This document shows, one piece after another, positions 25,752-34,987 of a stretch of 64,000 nt of DNA (positions within the stretch are counted from its first letter, which is position 1; the number at the start of each line of letters is the position of its first letter). Below the pieces are notes generated by a model. The model was given only the letters and a program-made list of their open reading frames with translations. It made no database searches and was not told the origin of the DNA. The stretch is from JAPPFW01 sp965200835 (lineage in GTDB: Bacteria; Actinomycetota; Acidimicrobiia; Spongiisociales; Spongiisociaceae), in contig OZ241390.1 of assembly GCA_965200835.1 (NCBI GenBank), positions 1,550,001-1,614,000 of the forward strand. The letters run 5' to 3'. The position numbers and the translations under genes are program-made.

Positions 25752-27458
25752 TCACGACGAATCCCTCCGGACGTAGTGGGTTCCTCGGCGCTCGCCTCGC
25801 CGTTCTAGGCGGCCGGTGTCCACCAGGTGGGCGAGCACCGCCAGTGCCTTGATCCGGTCCAGGCCCGTCTGGCGGCGCACCAGCGCGTTGGTGACCGGCC
25901 CCTTGCTCGCCAGATCCATGACGATGCTGTCGACTTCCTCATCGGAGATGGTCCGTCCGATGGGTAGGCCGGGACCAGCAGTGCTAGATGGTGACGGACC
26001 CTCCCGCCTCGGCCGTCCTGGCCCAGAAAGTGTCCTGAGATGGGGAAGGATGCGGTACTCCGCCCCACCTCGCTCACCCTGCTGGCGAACCAGTCCCCGA
26101 TTTCTTAGCTTTTGGAGAGCCTGCCTGGCTAGACGGCTATCGACCCCCAGTATCTCTCTTGCCCGAGCATTGGTCAGCGTCTCGCCCTGGAACGCCGCTA
26201 TCAGGAGCAACCTGTCCCGGTGCTGGAGTGGATGGTCGCGCTCGACTTCTCTGATCCAGACCCGCTCCTCCGGGCTGACCGGGCCAGTGAGTGGTAACAC
26301 CACCCTCACGGACGATCCGTCTTCCGAGAACTCCGGTGGATCGCGCAGGTCGGATGCCAGTTCATCCTGGATGGCATCCACCCCCCGGCCGGCGTCCTCC
26401 GCCAGCCTGTACCTGCGAAGGGTCTTGATCACCCCGATATTGCGGGCCGCGTTCTGCTCACGGATGTTGCTGATAGTGACCGGCTCCGGTAACCCGCCGG
26501 GCGATCTCACCACCACCCGATCGGGGCGGATCTCCACCCGGACTGAAGCTCCCGCGGCTTCGTATGACCGGTGGGCCACTGCGTTGGCGATCGCTTCCCG
26601 CAGGGCGATCTCGGGTAGGCGGGGAAGTTCGTATCTAGTCATCCCTACCACCACGAGGTCGTAACCGAGTTCGTCCATCACCAGAGCGGCGGCTTCTCTA
26701 ACCTGGGCCGGGAGCGGACCGGTCACCTCCACCCGTCGGTCCTCCACCGATCCTTCATCCCGATACCGGAAGATCTCGATGTAGGTCTTGCCCAGTATCT
26801 TGTGAGGCTCTCGCATGAGGTACAGGACTCCGGCCACCGTCAGCTTGACCGCTTCGCCGGTCCGTTCGACGAATCCGTGTTCTTCCAAGCGATCCGGGAC
26901 TCCGGTGCCGCTCCATGACCAGGCGTCTGCCAGCTCGGCCAGCAGATCGGGATCGGCCTGCTCGAGGCTGGCGGCCGTGGTACTGGTCTCGAAACGGCGC
27001 AAGGCACGAGAAGTAACGAACCGTGCCAAGTCGGGGCCCATCAGCGCCTGGTTCGACGCACCGCGCCGAACCAGGAGGCGGCCGTCGCTAGTCTGGGCAT
27101 AGCCCTCGATCCGGTTGGCGACGGCGATCACCATCACCGACCGGTTGTCGACCATCAACGTGTGGATCTCGTAGCGACCCGGATCGTGGATGTGGCCCAG
27201 CCAACCATGGAGCTCTGCTTCTCGGCGGCCACCTCTCGGAGCTCCCTTGACTCGACCCTGGCTGTCCACCCCGACCAGGATTACCCCACCACCGGTGTTG
27301 GAGAATGCGACGACGGACTCCGCGATGGCTTTGCGGGAGAATCCTTCCCTGAACTCCAAGTGGGCACCTTCCCCTTCGAACACCTCGGCGAACTCATCCA
27401 TCGTGAGCGTGTCGGGGGCCGGGGATCGGTTCCTGGGATGGAATAGTGGATATGCCAT
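25752..27458 (-). CDS. AlbA_2 (Schlafen-type) domain ATP-binding regulator with C-terminal winged helices
   Basis: 568 residues. Residues about 25-150 are an AlbA_2/Schlafen domain (HLEFREGFSRKAIAESVVAFSNTGGGVILVGVDSQG). A GHKL-like ATPase region follows near 290-385 (ALREAIANAVAHRSYE; EDAGRGVDAIQDEL). The C-terminal 170 residues hold repeated winged-helix segments (RLLLIAAFQGETLTNARAREILGVDSRLARQALQKL; VRRQTGLDRIKALAVLAHLVDTG). Such proteins are often annotated as RecG-like transcriptional regulators; AlbA_2 also occurs in antiviral proteins. The promoter region upstream (27459-27829) is AT-rich with repeated TATGCCAT elements, which could be its own operator. DNA target and ligand are unknown. 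Confidence 0.88.
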   Translation of the reverse strand: MAYPLFHPRNRSPAPDTLTMDEFAEVFEGEGAHLEFREGFSRKAIAESVVAFSNTGGGVILVGVDSQGRVKGAPRGGRREAELHGWLGHIHDPGRYEIHTLMVDNRSVMVIAVANRIEGYAQTSDGRLLVRRGASNQALMGPDLARFVTSRALRRFETSTTAASLEQADPDLLAELADAWSWSGTGVPDRLEEHGFVERTGEAVKLTVAGVLYLMREPHKILGKTYIEIFRYRDEGSVEDRRVEVTGPLPAQVREAAALVMDELGYDLVVVGMTRYELPRLPEIALREAIANAVAHRSYEAAGASVRVEIRPDRVVVRSPGGLPEPVTISNIREQNAARNIGVIKTLRRYRLAEDAGRGVDAIQDELASDLRDPPEFSEDGSSVRVVLPLTGPVSPEERVWIREVERDHPLQHRDRLLLIAAFQGETLTNARAREILGVDSRLARQALQKLRNRGLVRQQGERGGAEYRILPHLRTLSGPGRPRREGPSPSSTAGPGLPIGRTISDEEVDSIVMDLASKGPVTNALVRRQTGLDRIKALAVLAHLVDTGRLERRGERRGTHYVRRDSS

Positions 27459-27829
27459 TGTTGTCTCAGTATAACTTTTGCCTATACAAATATGCCATAA
27501 TCTCGAGCGAGCACCAACCGCCGAGCGAAACTACCTGGATGGCAGGTCGGGGAGGGGAGCTCGGAACGTTCTAGTGGGCGGCAGCTTCACCCGGGTCAAT
27601 AACTGGAGACCATGGTTTGACAAACTTCTCCATCCATAAGTTATGACCATTTAATTATGGCATTCCTAAGGCCTTACACTTGCGGCAGCTGCAATCTGTT
27701 CTTCTTTCCGAGGAAAGCGACCTATCAGAGTTGCTGTCTATCCGTAGTGTTGTATAACCTGTAATAGAATCCGCTGAGGCAGGAGCCGCACGGCCGTTAC
27801 CGGAAATACAGCGCCACGGGAGCATTAGC
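27459..27829. promoter_or_regulatory. AT-rich divergent promoter region with inverted ATGCCATAAT repeats
   Basis: 371 bases between the leftward AlbA_2 gene and the rightward Ldh_2 gene, clearly more AT-rich than the surrounding DNA. ATGCCATAAT occurs at 27492-27501 and its exact reverse complement ATTATGGCAT at 27654-27663; TATGCCAT also covers the AlbA_2 start codon at 27451-27458. Read leftward, TTATACT lies 15-21 bases before the AlbA_2 start and could be a -10 element. These may be operator half-sites for autoregulation; the spacing of 152 bases would imply looping. This is pattern recognition only. Confidence 0.4.
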
Positions 27830-29878
27830 ATGGTTCAAGTTCCTCCTGTAGGCCGGATCGAAAGGATGCCGGAGGTGCCAAAGATCCCGCACCACCTACT
27901 CGTAGACATCTGTGCCACCGCGTTGCGGGCCGCGGGAGCTTCGGACCCCGACGCCACCCTGGTGGCCGACCACCTGGTCGAGAACGACCGGATCGGTCAC
28001 CACTCGCACGGAGTGATCCGCCTGCGGGAGTATGTCGACGCGATCGACCGTGGTGAGCTGATTCCCGGCGCTCAGCCCCGCATCCTCTCGGAGTCGACCT
28101 CCACTGCCCAGGTCGACGGGGGTTGGACATTCGGACAGGTAGTGGCCGAGTTTGCTACCGATCTGGCCATCAGGAAGGCTCGGTCCTGCGGGATCAGTTC
28201 GGTGACGATGCGCCGCGTCAAGCACATCGGTCGCCTCGGTCGGTATGCCGAAAAGGTGGTGGAGAACGATCTGGTCTCGATCATCTTCACCTGCGGGGGC
28301 GGTCATGGGATCAATCAAGCACCGTTCGGCGGGGTCGAGCGAAGGCTGAACTCCAACCCGATCGCCATGTCCTTCCCGTCCGGCCTGGAAGGCCCCTATC
28401 TCCTAGACATGGCCACCTCGGTAGTGGCGGAGGGAAAGGTTCGCATGCACCGAGCCCGGGGAGCCCGGACCCCCGCCGGATGGATCGTCGACTCCCGAGG
28501 CAAGCCAACCACCGATCCCAACGACTTCTACGAGGGCGGTGCGATCCTCCCGCTTGGTGGCGACGAGGGCCACAAGGGATACGCCCTGGCCTTCATGGTC
28601 GACCTGTTCGGCGGGATTCTCTCGCGTGGTGGAGTTCCTGGTGACCCGACCGACTCGTTCAGCAACGACTCGATGATCATCGTGCTAGATCCCCAATGCT
28701 TCGTGCCGCTGGAGGAAGCCAAACGGCGCGCTTCGGTGATGACCGAACACATCAAGGGTGCCCGCCGGCGTGATCGAGCACGGGCCATCCTGTATCCGGG
28801 CGAGATCGAGGCGACCGCCCGAGCGGCCAGTGCCGGCAAACCGATAGAAGTGGTACCGGCAGTCTGGGAAGGAGTTCAGTCCGTCCTCGAACAATTCTCG
28901 ATCCCCATCGACCGGTGGGAGTTGGCGGTGGAGGACAGTGCCGACTCGGCGGACTCGGCAACGCAGCCGACTACCAGAGGAGAGAAGCGGGGACGCCCAA
29001 CCCGGGGAGGTCTCCGACTCTGGAAGAAGGATCGGATCGGAGGCACCGGCGCGCGTGGGGTTCTGGGATCCAGTAGCAGCAACGACAACAGTCCGAGCCA
29101 GTTCAAGGCCAACGCGCTCCATTCTTACGGACGGCGGAAGCAGGGGCTCAGCGCCGCGGCCACCGATCGCCACACCGTGGTGGTGACGGTCGACGGCCGT
29201 GGCGACCGCCGTGATCGTGACACTGCTTCGGCCGAGGTGGATGCCCTGGACCTGATACGGGCAGTCGGCACGGTCTGCGATCCGTTTCTCACCGCCACTG
29301 TGACGGTGCGCGGGTCGGACGGGACGGTTTCCCTCGACAGCTTCGGAAAATTCTGTACGTTCAGGGTGAGGAATTACGAGACCGGCGGTGACGCGAGGGT
29401 CGAGATAGGGGCTGGGAAGGTCCGGGAGCTGTTCCTATTCCTCGACCTGATCGCCATCTCCCATCCATTGGCGGGGTTGGATGGCTCGGCGGACGCTAGT
29501 TCGGTACCGGAGACATACGAGACGACCGGAGTCGGCTGGAGCAAGGCGAAACTGCAATTGGTCCGCGACGGCGATCGGGTGGTGGTCACGGGCCAGACCG
29601 ACCAGCGCGGGATAAAACATGTCGAGACGGTCGATGTCCAGCTCAACTCATTGGCGCGGGTGACTCGGGTGGCAGGAGGTGACCTACCGGGACGCGGTTC
29701 CTTCAAGGTCATGCGGGGCTGGCTGCGCTTCGAGCACGACCGGTATGCGGCGCTCAAGCTCTACATAAGCGCTGACGAGGTCGACGGTGCCGCCGTCATC
29801 ATCTTCCTCGACATGGAGCAGGTGCAGGACCTCCGTCGCCTTATCGTGGCTTGGCAGTCGCTCGCACAACGCGCCTAG
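27830..29878 (+). CDS. Malate/L-lactate dehydrogenase family (Ldh_2) protein with an unknown C-terminal domain
   Basis: 682 residues, about twice the family length. Residues 15-365 are a complete Ldh_2/YlbC-type NAD(P)-dependent 2-hydroxyacid dehydrogenase (IGHHSHGVIRLREYVDAI; NSNPIAMSFPSG; LGGDEGHKGYALAFMVDLFGGILSRGG). Residues 366-430 are a low-complexity linker (DSADSADSATQPTTRG, basic and Gly/Ser-rich). Residues 440-682 form a folded-looking beta-rich region of no family I recognise (TVVVTVDGRGDRRDRD; LTATVTVRGSDGTVSLDSFGKF; ending DMEQVQDLRRLIVAWQSLAQ). The ATG at 27830 follows GGGAG at normal spacing. The second half could be a once-separate gene fused by loss of a stop codon. Confidence 0.8.
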   Translation: MVQVPPVGRIERMPEVPKIPHHLLVDICATALRAAGASDPDATLVADHLVENDRIGHHSHGVIRLREYVDAIDRGELIPGAQPRILSESTSTAQVDGGWTFGQVVAEFATDLAIRKARSCGISSVTMRRVKHIGRLGRYAEKVVENDLVSIIFTCGGGHGINQAPFGGVERRLNSNPIAMSFPSGLEGPYLLDMATSVVAEGKVRMHRARGARTPAGWIVDSRGKPTTDPNDFYEGGAILPLGGDEGHKGYALAFMVDLFGGILSRGGVPGDPTDSFSNDSMIIVLDPQCFVPLEEAKRRASVMTEHIKGARRRDRARAILYPGEIEATARAASAGKPIEVVPAVWEGVQSVLEQFSIPIDRWELAVEDSADSADSATQPTTRGEKRGRPTRGGLRLWKKDRIGGTGARGVLGSSSSNDNSPSQFKANALHSYGRRKQGLSAAATDRHTVVVTVDGRGDRRDRDTASAEVDALDLIRAVGTVCDPFLTATVTVRGSDGTVSLDSFGKFCTFRVRNYETGGDARVEIGAGKVRELFLFLDLIAISHPLAGLDGSADASSVPETYETTGVGWSKAKLQLVRDGDRVVVTGQTDQRGIKHVETVDVQLNSLARVTRVAGGDLPGRGSFKVMRGWLRFEHDRYAALKLYISADEVDGAAVIIFLDMEQVQDLRRLIVAWQSLAQRA

Positions 29879-29898
29879 ACGACCTTAAGTCGGTGTCC

Positions 29899-31452
29899 TC
29901 AGCAGCCGGATCTTCGCAGGACCCGACCGGCAGTGGTGTCAGCCAACCGACCGGCTTCGATCGCGGGTCGGCCGTTGACGAAGACGTGCTGCACACCGGA
30001 AGCGAGCGAGCGAGGTGCTTCGAAGGTCGCTCGGTCCTCGATCTGGTCCGCCTCGAACATAACCAGATCAGCGGCTGCGTCCGGCCGGATGACTCCCCGA
30101 TCCGCCAGACCGTAGCGAGCGGCGGGAGCTGAGCTCATCCGCCGGATAGCATCGGGCAGTTCCAGCCATTCTCTGCGACGCACCAGCTCCGCCAGCACCC
30201 GGGCATGGGCGCCGAACCCTCTCGGATGGGGCCGGCTTCCCCGGAACAGGCCGTCGGAGCCCACCATCCCCAGCGGGTGGGTCATCGCCCGTCTGAGCTT
30301 GGCCTCGTCGTGCCACCGGTAGACCATCAACACCCGTAGCCGGCACTCCACCAGCAGCGTGCAGACGGCCTCGGCCAGCGTCTCCCCGACCGTCCCGACC
30401 GCGTCGGTCAGCGGGCGCCCTTCCAGGTACCGGTAGGGTCCGGAGGGTAAGGAGGAGAAGAAGGCGTTCCGGGGTCTTGCCACGTAGGCCTCGAAGAACT
30501 CATCGATATGGGGAGCGACCCGCGCTCGAACCGACGGATCCTTCAGTAGCTCTACCACGGTGGCAGGAGGGCCGCGATCCACCCACTTCGGCAGGCAGAA
30601 CGCCAGGTGGCTACTGGCAGCCATGTAGGGGTAGGCGTCGAAGGTCACGTCGAGCCCCTCCTCCCGGGCATCGGTCAACAGCCGGTACAGCTCGTCGGAG
30701 CCGAACAGGTGCGAGACGTGAACCGCCACCCCGGCTTCCCGCCCGACTCTGAGGGCTTCCTTGACGCCACCCGCCACATCGCCCCGGATGCCCCGTACGT
30801 GAGAGGTGTAGATCCCTCCATATTCGGCCACCACTCGGGCCACGGCGGTCAGCTCGTTGGTGGATGCGTGCCCCGATGGGAAGTAGTCGAGTCCCACCTG
30901 GATACCCGAGGCTCCCTCCTCCATACCCCGGCGGGTCAAGTCCTGCATGTGTTCGATCTCGGAGAGCCGAGCCGGACGGGGATCCCAGCCCACCGCCTCC
31001 GCCCGCACCGCATTGAAGCCCACCTGCGGCACCACGTTGATGCCGACCCGCCCGTCGAACATTGCCAGGTACTCGCTGTTATTGGACCACTCCCAGCCCG
31101 GTTCGGGCGCTCCGTTGAACACTTCTAGGTACTGGGTCATCTCAGCGAGGCGAGCAGGGGAAAGGGGAGCGTAGGCGAACCCGTCGGGTGATAGGAGGTC
31201 GGTGGTGACGCCCTGGCGGAGACGGGCTTCGGTGTCGACACCTCTCAACAACGAGAACTCCGAATGGGAGTGGACATCGATGAAGCCGGGGCAGATCACC
31301 GAGCCAGCCACATCGATGGTATGGCGGGCTGTCCGGTCCTCGAGTTGGCCTACTGCGACGATCCGATCCCCGGCCACGGCTACGTCGGCCCGCTGTCCCG
31401 GTCGGCCCGTTCCATCGATCACCGTGCCGCCGGTCAGTAACCAATCGAGCAT
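29899..31452 (-). CDS. N-acyl-D-amino-acid deacylase family amidohydrolase
   Basis: 517-residue zinc amidohydrolase of the D-aminoacylase/dihydroorotase-like group, which removes N-acyl groups from D-amino acids. Motifs are LTGGTVIDGTGRPG, the first metal site GFIDVHSHSE, GVTTDLLSPDGFA, SHVRGIRG and VHVSHLFG (metal-binding histidines), FDAYPY, and the late aspartate in MVGSDGLFRG. Length and order match the family. It converges with the Ldh_2 gene 20 bases away and diverges from another amidohydrolase. D-amino-acid or hydantoin substrates are plausible, but the substrate is unknown. No signal peptide is seen. Confidence 0.87.
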   Translation of the reverse strand: MLDWLLTGGTVIDGTGRPGQRADVAVAGDRIVAVGQLEDRTARHTIDVAGSVICPGFIDVHSHSEFSLLRGVDTEARLRQGVTTDLLSPDGFAYAPLSPARLAEMTQYLEVFNGAPEPGWEWSNNSEYLAMFDGRVGINVVPQVGFNAVRAEAVGWDPRPARLSEIEHMQDLTRRGMEEGASGIQVGLDYFPSGHASTNELTAVARVVAEYGGIYTSHVRGIRGDVAGGVKEALRVGREAGVAVHVSHLFGSDELYRLLTDAREEGLDVTFDAYPYMAASSHLAFCLPKWVDRGPPATVVELLKDPSVRARVAPHIDEFFEAYVARPRNAFFSSLPSGPYRYLEGRPLTDAVGTVGETLAEAVCTLLVECRLRVLMVYRWHDEAKLRRAMTHPLGMVGSDGLFRGSRPHPRGFGAHARVLAELVRRREWLELPDAIRRMSSAPAARYGLADRGVIRPDAAADLVMFEADQIEDRATFEAPRSLASGVQHVFVNGRPAIEAGRLADTTAGRVLRRSGC

Positions 31453-31670
31453 GTCAACCCCCCTCTACACCGCCGATGGTCGCCAAGGTTAGATGTGCAG
31501 CAACGACGGATGAGCCTGACGGATTTGGTCCCCTTCTGCCGATCGACCCTCTCGCCCGGACCCTTTGCCACCCTGAGGCCACCTAGCGATCCGCAACTCT
31601 TTGAGGGCCATCCGGAACCTCGTATGACTAGATTGACTATCAGCTACTTGACGAGAAGGAGGGGGTTGGA

Positions 31671-32996
31671 ATGGTTGCCACTGCGCTGGTTGGGGGAAGG
31701 GTGATCGACGGAACGGGGAGAGCCCCGATCCGCGATGCGGTGGTGCTCATGGACGGGGAGCGCATCGACTCGGTGTTCCGTCAGGGCGACATGGAGCTCC
31801 CATCGGGAGCCAGGGTGGTGGACATCAACGGTTCCACCGTCATTCCGGGCCTCATCGACTGCCATGTTCATGTGGGGGTGCTGGCTGACAACTCGTTCCT
31901 CCAGGTAGGGGACCCGGTTTCACTGGCCGACCAGTTCATGACCATGCTGGCTGAGCATGGGATAACCACCGTCCGGGACACCGGCAACTTCGATCCTGAT
32001 GAAGTCTTCCGCACCTTCAAACGAGGCCGGGAGGGCTGGCCGCGTTTCTTCGGAGCGGGCACCATCCTCGACGGGCCGGCCGATCCTCCGGCGCCCTGGC
32101 GATGGCTGGCCCTCATCGACGACGAGGCCTCGGCCCGGGAGGAAACCGCCCGATTGGTGGAGGCGGGCATGGACTTCATCAAGGTGTATGTGTGGGCGCG
32201 GCTGCCGGTGTTGAGGGCCGTGGTTTCCGAGGCTCACCGCCATGGGGTCCCGGTCGCAGCTCACGTTGGGCACGTCGTCACGGTCGAGGAGGCCGTCAAG
32301 ACCGGGGTCGACGCGCTCGAGCACGTACGGGTCGGGCGGGAACTGGTGGCCGAAGAGCACCGCGCCGATTTGGAGTCCCTCCCGGGCCGGATCCTGGACC
32401 CGCTGGTCGGCTTCCAGCCATGGCGTTACATCGATCCTGAGTCGGCCCTCGCCGATGGACTGATAGACCTCATGGCCGAGCGGGGCACCTTCATCACTCC
32501 TACTCTGACCCTGTCCCAGAGCATCCTGGCCGGCAACACCCCGTCCGGTAGCTGCCCATCCGGCCTCGACGAGGTACCCGAGGAGGTAACGGAGCAATGG
32601 CGCCAGTATGCCTACCCGTTCGACTACAGCGAGGCGGATTGGGAGGCGGCGCCGGTCGAGCTGCGCAATCAGATGGCGTTCATCGGGAGGGCGCAGCGGG
32701 GCGGCGTGAAGGTCACAGCCGGAACCGATCTCACCAACCCGTTCGTTGTCCCGGGTCACAGCATGCATGAGGAGCTTCGCCTGCTGGTGGAGGGTTGTGG
32801 CTTCACGCCGATGGAGGCGATCGTGGCAGGAACCGGGCGGGCCGCCGAGCTCCTAGGTCAGGCTGACCAGCTGGGTACCGTCGAGAAGCGCAAGTTGGCG
32901 GATCTGGTCGTCCTCGAAGCGGACCCGCTGGAGGACATCAGCAACACCCGGCGGATCAGTGCCGTCTACAAGGGAGGTCGCCGCATCGCCGCCTGA
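31671..32996 (+). CDS. Amidohydrolase (imidazolonepropionase/prolidase-like)
   Basis: 441-residue metal-dependent hydrolase. The HxH site is PGLIDCHVHVG, the bridging lysine is in DFIKVYVW, metal histidines are in PVAAHVGH and DALEHV, and the terminal aspartate is in VTAGTDLTNPFVVPG. The composite beta domain is formed by the N-terminal (ALVGGRVIDGTGRAPIRDAVV) and C-terminal (LGTVEKRKLADLVVLEADPLEDI) strands. A strong ribosome binding site (AAGGAGGGGG) precedes the ATG. Members cleave cyclic amides or imidodipeptides. It sits opposite the deacylase gene, so both may degrade modified amino acids or peptides. Confidence 0.87.
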   Translation: MVATALVGGRVIDGTGRAPIRDAVVLMDGERIDSVFRQGDMELPSGARVVDINGSTVIPGLIDCHVHVGVLADNSFLQVGDPVSLADQFMTMLAEHGITTVRDTGNFDPDEVFRTFKRGREGWPRFFGAGTILDGPADPPAPWRWLALIDDEASAREETARLVEAGMDFIKVYVWARLPVLRAVVSEAHRHGVPVAAHVGHVVTVEEAVKTGVDALEHVRVGRELVAEEHRADLESLPGRILDPLVGFQPWRYIDPESALADGLIDLMAERGTFITPTLTLSQSILAGNTPSGSCPSGLDEVPEEVTEQWRQYAYPFDYSEADWEAAPVELRNQMAFIGRAQRGGVKVTAGTDLTNPFVVPGHSMHEELRLLVEGCGFTPMEAIVAGTGRAAELLGQADQLGTVEKRKLADLVVLEADPLEDISNTRRISAVYKGGRRIAA

Positions 32997-33031
32997 GCAG
33001 TGGTCGGCGCGGTTCCCAGGTCCGGCGGCAG

Positions 33032-33045
33032 CCCGGCTACCCGGG
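33032..33045. terminator. Small GC hairpin at a convergent gene junction
   Basis: CCCGG-ctac-CCGGG, a five-base-pair hairpin 36 bases past the amidohydrolase stop and covering the stop of the convergent VOC gene. No T-tract, so its terminator role is weakly supported. Confidence 0.3.
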
Positions 33046-33894
33046 AAGGATCCGCAACCGGGTACCGGCTGCGTGAGCAGGGTCGACGTCGATACCGTCT
33101 CGGGACGAGCAGTAGGGGACCGCGTTGCTACGGAGGACCGAGGCAGTGGCGTGCAGATCACTGGATGAGACTGTGATACGGAAGCAGCCCGGCCCCCGGT
33201 CCCGAAGCTCAGCAGCCATCGGACCGTCCTCGACCGGATGATGCAACCCGAGTCGGAAAGACCCGATCCGGTAGTGGAGGCTGGTCGAGCCCGGCCATGA
33301 TGGCTCGCGAGGGGACGCCCGCAGCCGGAAGGCGGTCTCGTATAGCCGCCTTGCTCCTTCGAGGTCGTCCACCACCAGGTCGATCCCGGCTACCCCCGTC
33401 ACCCGGCATGGGTGGTTGCCAGGGGGATCCCAGGCGAGTAGCTGGTCTTCATCGGTGATCCAGTCGATCAGGTACGGCCAGGGCTTCCGCCAGGGGCTTC
33501 CTCCCGGAACCACCAGCCGCCAATTCAGCCGTCCCCCGCGGACATGTTCCCGGTGCATCTCGAAGGGACCTTCCGCAGTAATGCCCAACCCTTCGAGACC
33601 GTCTACCTCCTCATCCAGATGGGTTCCAGCCAGTACGAAACCCACCGGCCCGGTGTCCCTCCCGACGAAAGCCAGTAGTTCCTGCCCGAACGGTCCCCGG
33701 GCCTGGGCCGTGGCCGGGTCCTCCACGGTCAGTAGTTCCAGGTAGTCCAAGCCGAACCGGACGATGGCGTTGCGCGTGCCGAGGGACGGGTGGCGGCCTC
33801 CCTCCGACACCTCGAAACCCAGCCGCCGGAAGGTGGCCATACCGGATTCGAGGTCGGGAATCCCGATCACCGCATGGTCGAAACGCTCGATCAC
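33037..33894 (-). CDS. VOC superfamily (glyoxalase-like) protein
   Basis: 285 residues with two VOC half-domains. The first begins RFDHAVIGIPDLESGMATFRRLGFEVSEGGRHPSLGTRNAIVRFG and contains YLELLTV; the second begins VAGIDLVVDDLEGARRLYETAFRL and contains RIGSFRLGLHHP. This is the Glyoxalase-like (PF13468-type) architecture, usually metal-dependent enzymes acting on small carbonyl, aromatic or lactone compounds. The GTG start at 33894 is three bases after the LLM oxidoreductase stop (TGAGCGGTG), so the two form an operon, perhaps for degrading an aromatic or heterocyclic compound. Substrate is unknown. Confidence 0.82.
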   Translation of the reverse strand: MIERFDHAVIGIPDLESGMATFRRLGFEVSEGGRHPSLGTRNAIVRFGLDYLELLTVEDPATAQARGPFGQELLAFVGRDTGPVGFVLAGTHLDEEVDGLEGLGITAEGPFEMHREHVRGGRLNWRLVVPGGSPWRKPWPYLIDWITDEDQLLAWDPPGNHPCRVTGVAGIDLVVDDLEGARRLYETAFRLRASPREPSWPGSTSLHYRIGSFRLGLHHPVEDGPMAAELRDRGPGCFRITVSSSDLHATASVLRSNAVPYCSSRDGIDVDPAHAAGTRLRILPG

Positions 33895-33897
33895 CGC

Positions 33898-34884
33898 TCA
33901 GCCCACCAGCTCGGGCAGGACCTCGTCCGTCACCCGGCGGAACTGTCCCGACTCGTCGTAGCCCACCAACCTGAGGGTGATGGTGGTGGCTCCGGCGTCC
34001 ACGAAGTCCCGGATCAGCCGGGTGCACCTCCGGGGATCACCCACCGCTACCCAGCGGTCCAGGAACGCCTGGTCGTAGTCCACTCCGTAATAGTCCTTCA
34101 GATATGACGCAACCTCGTCCATGCCACGGCGCCGGTCGCCGGTCACATGGATGTTGTAGTACAGGCAGGCTTCGAACTCGTCGGGGAGGGGGCGGCCCTC
34201 CTCCAGGGCGTATTGCTGGATGGCCGCCAGGTTGGTTGCGAAGGTGTCTGGCGTGTTGGCGGTGGTCATCCATCCGTCACCCATCCGGGCCACCCGCCGG
34301 AGGGCACGTTCCGCGAGCTTCGGGAAGGCCGGGTTGGGGTTGGCGGTCACCCAGATCGGGAGCGGCTGCTGGACGGGTCGGGGCAGGACCGTCACATCCT
34401 CGAACCGGTTGAACTCACCCAGGTAGGAGGCGTTCGTCCGTTCGGAGACGAGCCGTAGGATCTCGATCGCCTCCTCCATCCGGCGACTTCGGGTGGAGGG
34501 ATCGATGCCGAAGGCCGCGAACTCTTCCTCGAACTTGCCGCCCCCGGCCTCTCGCTGGCCCTGGCAAGCCACGAAGATCGACCTCCCTCCTGAGAGACGA
34601 TCGAGGCTGAGCCACTGATAGGCCATCAGTAGGGCATCGCGCAAAGGCATGCTGGCCATGCAGCCGACACCGAGACCGACCCGCTCCGTGCAGACCGCCA
34701 GCGCTCCGAGCGCCACCAGCGCATCGAGACGTGGTTTGGCGAAGATCGAGTCACCCACCCAGACGGAGTCCCACACCTCGGCCCGGTCGGCCTCCACCGC
34801 CAGGTCGAGCATCTCGCCCACAGTGGACATTCCGAGCAGGACGCTGCGATTCGACAGTGTGAGCCCATACTTGGTCCGGACCAT
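33898..34884 (-). CDS. LLM class flavin-dependent oxidoreductase
   Basis: 328-residue luciferase-like (TIM-barrel) oxidoreductase using FMN or F420. Typical features are the N-terminal barrel strand GLTLSNRSVLLGMSTVGEMLDLAVEADRAEVWDSVWVGDS, RVGLGVGCMASMPLRDALLMA, and the late ARMGDGWMTTANTPDTFA. A strong ribosome binding site (GGAGGGAGG, four bases before ATG) marks the start. It is the first gene of an operon with the VOC protein. Actinobacterial members are often F420-dependent, but the cofactor cannot be fixed from the sequence. Confidence 0.9.
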   Translation of the reverse strand: MVRTKYGLTLSNRSVLLGMSTVGEMLDLAVEADRAEVWDSVWVGDSIFAKPRLDALVALGALAVCTERVGLGVGCMASMPLRDALLMAYQWLSLDRLSGGRSIFVACQGQREAGGGKFEEEFAAFGIDPSTRSRRMEEAIEILRLVSERTNASYLGEFNRFEDVTVLPRPVQQPLPIWVTANPNPAFPKLAERALRRVARMGDGWMTTANTPDTFATNLAAIQQYALEEGRPLPDEFEACLYYNIHVTGDRRRGMDEVASYLKDYYGVDYDQAFLDRWVAVGDPRRCTRLIRDFVDAGATTITLRLVGYDESGQFRRVTDEVLPELVG

Positions 34885-34987
34885 GAAACCTCCCTCCTCG
34901 GAACCGGAACCTAGCGACCCGGCGGTAGGTAGGAGGACGGGTGGATCGCATGACCAGTGGTCCGGCCGGCTGCGCTTATCCGGGTGA

